From: Symbiodinium natans
Taxonomy: Eukaryota; Sar; Dinophyceae; Suessiales; Symbiodiniaceae
Length of the DNA: 64,000 nucleotides
Direction: 5' to 3'
Assembly: GCA_905221605.1 (NCBI GenBank)
Contig: CAJNDS010002094.1
Location: 186,001 to 250,000 of the forward strand
A model generated the notes under the pieces. It saw only the letters and a list, made by a program, of their open reading frames with translations, did no database searches and was not told the DNA's origin. The translations under genes were made by a program, and so were the position numbers. Below are positions 58,990 through 64,000 of the stretch, in pieces (the stretch's first letter is position 1; each line of letters opens with the position of its first letter).

Positions 58990-59530
58990 ACAGTTTCAGA
59001 ACACTGCACAAGACACAGGATGGGCCTCAAGCCAGGTGCAGCTCAACCTGTCTTGCCAATCACCTTGTCCTGAGCCAGCGCAAATGTCTTGGTGCACGAC
59101 GCCCATGTGCTTCCGTTCGTTGCCAACACTGCTTAACATCAACACCTCGGAAAAAGGGAAGCGTACCTGCCAAAGCTGCGCCGATTTGGAGAACACCATG
59201 TCATAGAGAGGCTTGATGTTGGCCTCCTATACAATGGAGCTGACACAATCCTCATCGAGCAGCGAGAATGGCACTCTGACGAGTCCTGGTATGTTCCAAC
59301 ACAAATACCTGCACAGCTGCTCAACAGTGATGAGGCAAAAGAACAAGGTAGAGCCATCTCATTGGGAACTCAACTTGGTGTCACGCCGGTGCAGAAGCCC
59401 AGAACCATCATGGTGAACATCGCCTCCATTCGTGCAAGATCAGGCAGGGCAGTCTTGCACACGGCACACGCCTTCAAGCGGGACCAGCCCAAGGAAAACA
59501 AATCAGATCTGACCTCTTGCTAAAACCCAC
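58990..59530 (-). CDS. Candidate exons, strand uncertain
   Basis: On the minus strand, about 59240-59181 encodes EANIKPLYDMVFSKSAQLWQ, entered after TATAG|GAG and left at CAG|GTACGC, textbook borders. About 59450-59395 encodes LARMEAMFTMMVLGFCTG. On the plus strand a frame from about 59166 to a TAA at 59521-59523 also looks protein-like (HVIERLDVGLLYNGAD). Gene direction in the rest of the window and the paired splice sites favour the minus strand. The family is unknown. Confidence 0.3.
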
Positions 59531-59999
59531 TCACTTGAGGCATACATTGCAGACATTGCAACACGGTATTATGCAAGCGCGTGGACCACTTGGATACGAA
59601 AGCCAACGTGACCTGCTCATTTGTTTCTTCCACAAGCGAGCCCCCGTCTCAATAGTCGCGATCCCAATGCTTCCCCGAAACTAGACCCTGTAAGTCAGCA
59701 GCATCAAGCTGCACGCATCTTCTTGCAGTGTGCATGATTTGCTCATGCCAACTGAGATGCAAAGCCACATTGGCGGAAGTCCATCATTCAGACAACCAGA
59801 AAACACACTCTTTGGCAGCACTTGCTGCGGCACAATTAGCAACGTTGAGCGCTTTGAACTGCGCCATTCTAAAGCTAGTGAGCTAGACCATATCTCCTTC
59901 GACGTCCTGCATGGCATCCTCCCCGCCTCGGCACATCAAGCAAAACACACCGCACTGCAGTATGACAAAGAAAGCCAAGGATTGAAAAATTGTACTGAA

Positions 60000-60080
60000 A
60001 ATAGTACTCAAAGAGTGCTCAAACACCAGTAGTACTCACATAGCACTCAAATAGTACTCAACTAGTACTCAAATAGAACC
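60000..60080. repeat. AGTACTCAAATA-type 11-12-bp repeat
   Basis: AGTACTCAAATAGTACTCAA-type units with variants (AGTACTCACAT, AGTACTCAACT) repeat about six times. The repeat covers the 3' end of the AAA ATPase coding region and the sequence just after its stop. Confidence 0.85.
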
Positions 60081-62838
60081 TGAATAGTACCCAACAGTCG
60101 AGACTCGACAAGTGCCATGCTCTTCGTTGAACGCTTTGTGTCTCAGACCCTGCTCGGCATTGTGGGTCGGCTTCACCCTCCGCAAGGCACCTGGTCATTC
60201 GCAACACATGCACCACATGTACCAGCAAGAGCCACTGTTGCAGCTGAGACGCAATCGAAATCACGCTTTGCTATATCTCGCAATTCCCGTGTCACCTTGT
60301 GAGCAAAGATCGCAGAAAGAACGTGCCAGGCGGCTTTTGCCAACAGGTTGTAGCAACTAAGACAACTTGAGACCAATCTGAGCAAAGCGACCTGAGAGCC
60401 TGCACGCGCAGAAGCCATGGAAGCCACCTCCCGTACTGGACCCATGGCTGCCTCACACAGCAGTTGCTGCAAGTCCGAGCACGAGAAGCCTGCAGGGGTG
60501 CAAAACATACCCGCAAAAACATCGGCAAGGCATCACTATATAGACTCTAGACTACAACACATGTTTTGGCACAAGCACAGGTGGCGAATGCGCTTTTCTT
60601 GCCTTCGGTGCGCTCCACAATGTACTGGATGTCCGACTCGCTTATGTCTCCCCGAAGCCCGACTTTCGAGTTGTGCTTCTTCAACTGAGCCGCCAAAAGG
60701 GATTGGCGGGCATGCTTGCCAGGCAGCGGAACATATAGACGCTTTGGCAGCCTGCGGAGCACAGCATGATCCAGGTCCCACGGCATGTTGGTAGCTCCAA
60801 CCAGCAGAATCTTCCTGGATTGGTCTTTGCTTTAAACCGCTTTCGGTATAGTGCCTACGAGCTCGAGGCTTTCGAAGGCACCGTGAAGGAATTCTAGTAA
60901 TTCTAGAGCCCCCGCCCTTGGAACCCCCAGCTTACGCAGAGTCTTGAACGAAGGCTCAAATTCAAACATGAGGGAGCTTTCGTAACCTCATAGAGGCAGT
61001 GGCGTGCACAGCGAAGCTTATCTACGAATTGTACATACGCCGAACAGAAGCACCTTGAAGGGCGTACCTGGCTACTGCGAATGTGTCGATCCTGCTAGTT
61101 GTTACTCGACTTCGAAGGCGGCACGTCGATCCAAACAGGACTTCAGTGACTGAAGGTCACACGTGTGCAAGGCGTCATGGATGCAGAAAGGCAGTCACGA
61201 TGCCTACAAAGATCTCGATATTCACCGACGAGTGCTAATGTTTTGAAACGCATAATTTGTGGGCATTCTGGGAAAAAAACCGACACTGGAGATGCCAGAA
61301 TCCAGGATGAGGACTGCACATCGTACATGTTGATTCCCATGAATGTCATGGGTCAACGATGACTTGAAACTGGTCGAGGATAACACTGGCGAGAGGAACG
61401 GCGAGAAGGGCTCATGCACATGCACATTTGTGTATGCACATCGCAGTTTCACTGGTTCCACAAACACTCAGATTCACGAAACCATAACACATCCGGGTCT
61501 CTCGTCAGCTGCTGTATCGGCTCCTTCCAAGGACGTGAGGAACTCGTTTTTGACTCTGCGTGAGGCCTCGTTGTCTGCATCTCGACGCTGGCTTAGCAAG
61601 GAATCGATCTCATCCAAGAATATGACGGAGGGTTGCCTGTCCGCAGCGAGCTGAAACAATGCTTTCACGGTTTTTTCTGCCTCTCCAATCCATTTGGACA
61701 TCACGGTGGAAGCGTTGACATTGAAGAATGTCGCCCCGCACTCTGCAGCTATCCACTTAGCAAGCAAGGTCTTTCCTGTACCAGGTGGGCCAAAGAGCAG
61801 AAGGCCACGGGCTGGCTTTGTTAATGCGGATTGGAAAAGCTCAGGATGCAAGCGTGGCAGAATCAAAACTTCTTCGATCTGCATTTTAACGAAGCTTAAA
61901 CCAGCGATATCGTCCTTCTTGATGGCATCTGCGGCATCAGTGCGATGAATCGTCGCCTCCAGCGCGGGCACAAGCCGTTCAAGCTGATCCGCATCTGCAA
62001 TTCGTAGCCAGGCATCACTCCATTCATGTTTCTTGTCACAGGCATCTTGATGCAAGCGCTTCGGAGCCCGACATCTTGCATCTCGCTTTAGAATTGACTG
62101 GCTGACTTCTTCCAGTTCCAGTGGAACTTTCTGTGTACTGGGCTGTGGTTGTTTCTTGCTGGCTACCTCTGGAAATAGGTCTGCAGCACTTCGGAAGCTA
62201 CTTGGGGCATCTGCTCGTTCGGGAGCCTCTCGACCATCAGACCCGAGGGGTTCAGAGCGCGAATGGATTTCTCCAGCTTGCCCCAAGGCGGTGTGGCTGC
62301 GTGCCACTGCAGTTTTTGCCGTCTGTGAATCTCTCACGGGCCCCACGGCCCCCAATGGGATGCGTGCTGCGCTCCCTTCCGACCCTTCCTCACTGGCAAG
62401 TGTGGAAGATCTTGCACACACTGGAGGAACGATGGGAGAGAGTTTCCAAGCCTGCGTTTGAACAAGACTCTGAAACTCTTCCAGATCGGCTGTGTCGTCA
62501 ACGAGCTGGGCAACCTCTCCAGGTTGGATTCCGGACATGCGTGGCAAGGCCTCGACCTGTGATGAGAGCGAGACCAGCTCATCCTCGACGTGATCCCAAA
62601 TCTCAGCAAGAACTTCAGCTGATTCCTTGGAGCCTTGCTCGACTCCGGTACCTTTGCACACCTGGCCTAAGATCTCCAACTCTTGTTCAAGGCGGCGCTG
62701 CCTGTCGCCCAAGTCATTGCCGCCTGACCGCGAAATCGAGTCCTTCATCATCAACGCAGCAAGCTCTGAGTACAGCTTGTTGATTCCATCAATTCCATCA
62801 CTCTGCGGGCACCGGACATTGCTCACAGAAGCAGCCAT
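60069..62838 (-). CDS. AAA ATPase of the spastin/fidgetin/katanin/VPS4 group
   Basis: These ATPases form hexamers that remodel or sever polymers (microtubules) or ESCRT-III. Exon 1 (62838-61502, ATG start) gives about 445 residues: a predicted helical and disordered N-part, then the AAA core from about residue 310, with GPPGTGKT (Walker A), MSKWIGEAEK (pore loop), VIFLDEIDSLLSQRR (Walker B) and EFLTSLEG. Exon 2 (60814-60603) has ILLVGATNMPWDLDHAVLRR (sensor 1 and arginine region) and VERTEG. Exon 3 (60489-60392 or -60428) has FSCSDLQQLLCEAAMGPVRE. Exon 4 (60295-60253) and exon 5 (60190-60069) give RDIAKRDFD, ALRRVKP and FNEEHGT, then a short tail and TGA. The total is about 600 residues. Introns start GA, GC, GT and GC and end AG; the joins keep expected motif spacing. 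No MIT domain could be recognised by eye, so severing protein versus VPS4-like role is undecided. The last residues are encoded in a local repeat. Confidence 0.92.
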
Positions 62839-62844
62839 TGATGC

Positions 62845-63755
62845 CAGCGAGTGAAACGAGTGTGTATCACGACTCCCTCAAGTCTTTGCTAGACACGTGG
62901 GAAACCAATCCTGAACGTGGAACAGCTAGCACGACCCTCGGTCTTCTGTGTTTCCACTCTGTGAGCTGTCGGGATGGGGCAATGGGCGAGAAGGAAGATC
63001 GCTGCAAGCTGCTTAGTCCCTGCCGGTGGTCCAATCCTTTTTAAGCTTTGGAGGCCAGAGCGTCCATCACTCACCACTCACAAAGCTAACACTAATGTCA
63101 CTAATGCAGTGATGCAGTAACGCAGTGTAAGCTTCGATGACGTTGGAGGTGTGTTCAGTTCTGGTCTCTGTAAAGCAAACCAACGCTGCCACGGCAGGTT
63201 TGGCTTGCAGCTACATTCCGCGCAAGCAGACGACTTGGAGTTGGCTGCAAAACTTGCCCATATCAGTCACGGGATGACCTGAGAGCTGACAAGTCAACCA
63301 TGTGTGCCCTTTAACAACGCCAGCTTTAGGTCGGCACCATTAAGGGGAAAAACTCCGAGCATCGCTGACGCAGCCGCTGCCAAGCAGCAGAGTCCTCCAG
63401 AAACGCAGGCTCACAATTTTCACAAACATGGAGTTGGCATTTGCACGGAGTCAGAACCATAGTCCTTTCCGAACTCTTGTGCTAAGTAGTCGAGCAGCTT
63501 TTTGCTCTCCTTCAAGCAGATGACCTGCACAGTATGCACAGTGTGGGCTCCGACGGCTCCGGGACACTGACATCATCTGACATCGCAGTAGGGAAACGGC
63601 CCCAGGAGGAGCCCATGCCTTCGAGGCACATTATGGTCACATTCTGGTCACATCATATGGTCACATCACGGTTTTACGTCACGGTTTTACGGCAGGCCTC
63701 CAGCAAGGCCTTGCAGTCTCTGCCAGCACTTCTCAGACACTTCAGACCTTTGCTA
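62845..63755. other. Spacer upstream of the AAA ATPase
   Basis: No gene recognised. Short repeats of AATGCAGTGATGCAGTAACGC type at about 63101-63124 and GGTCACAT at 63630-63668 occur. The 5' end of the ATPase transcript should lie here. Confidence 0.5.
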
Positions 63756-63764
63756 GGCTTCGCT

Positions 63765-64000
63765 GGGTTTTCACGGCATTGTGCGTCTCTGCGTGTTCTC
63801 GGGACACTTCAGCCCTGAGCCATAGAGCACCTCCACCAGGAAAAGATCTTGTGACTCCTGATTAGAAGTCACAAAGACCACAATCAAGGAACGATTTGCT
63901 TCCGTGGACGGCCCGCCTTTATTCGGCGCTCCACCTGGTCGACAAGCTTCGACGCTGCCTGCAAGGCAGTGGAAAGCAATCAACTGGAAAGAGGTCTTGG
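63765..64000 (-). CDS. Partial exon of the next gene, unassigned
   Basis: A minus-strand frame stays open from the window edge to about 63771. A likely acceptor with a pyrimidine-rich lead (CTTTCCACTGCCTTGCAG|G) lies near 63963. After it the frame reads SVEACRPGGAPNKGG, then ANRSLIVVFVTSNQESQD and LFLVEVLYGSG. A possible GAG|GTG donor lies near 63828. It reads as real protein but no family is recognised; the gene continues beyond the window. Confidence 0.4.

Overview
The window reads as nuclear DNA of a eukaryote, most likely a dinoflagellate (Symbiodiniaceae or a close relative). This is inferred from the gene models, not from a database match. Every gene that can be recognised lies on the minus strand, which fits the long one-way gene arrays of dinoflagellates. 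Coding sequence is cut into many short exons. When exons are joined so that a known protein family stays in alignment, the introns start with GC (often), GT or GA and end in AG followed by G. This splice-site mix is a known dinoflagellate trait. Exons were joined by eye and reading frame, without transcripts.

Four genes can be read nearly end to end or by clear domain order: an AAA ATPase of the spastin/fidgetin/VPS4 group (62838-60069), a class 2 dihydroorotate dehydrogenase (49129-46481), a bacterial-type glutaredoxin 2 with a hydrophobic targeting leader (36027-34610) and a Ser/Thr protein kinase (33400-31405). A MORN-repeat protein (about 55376-50745) is clear by motif. Coiled-coil-like exons (about 46251-41370) form at least one further long gene. 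Many other short, charged or Glu/Ala-rich exons between 4.2 and 13 kb, 25 and 28.5 kb and 36.5 and 38 kb look coding on the minus strand but cannot be assigned to families.

The most striking non-genic structure is an 8.5-kb block, 16381-24902, bounded by 40-bp inverted terminal repeats with one mismatch. Inside it are, in order: a 1.19-kb tandem array of purine and pyrimidine tracts (about 16570-21720); nine evenly spaced, near-perfect palindromes (21815-22600); and a 2.2-kb field of AT-rich (TTAAATAA)n blocks alternating with G-rich and C-rich cores in inverted orientation (22612-24775). G tracts lie just outside both ends, including an unbroken 67-nt run. Long open frames here are by-products of repeats. 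The rest of the window has microsatellites and minisatellites typical of intron-rich protist DNA. No rRNA, tRNA or CRISPR array was found.

The recognised genes do not form one pathway. They are housekeeping or cytoskeletal functions (pyrimidine synthesis, redox, signalling, AAA remodelling, MORN and coiled-coil scaffolds), as expected for a random part of a dinoflagellate gene array.
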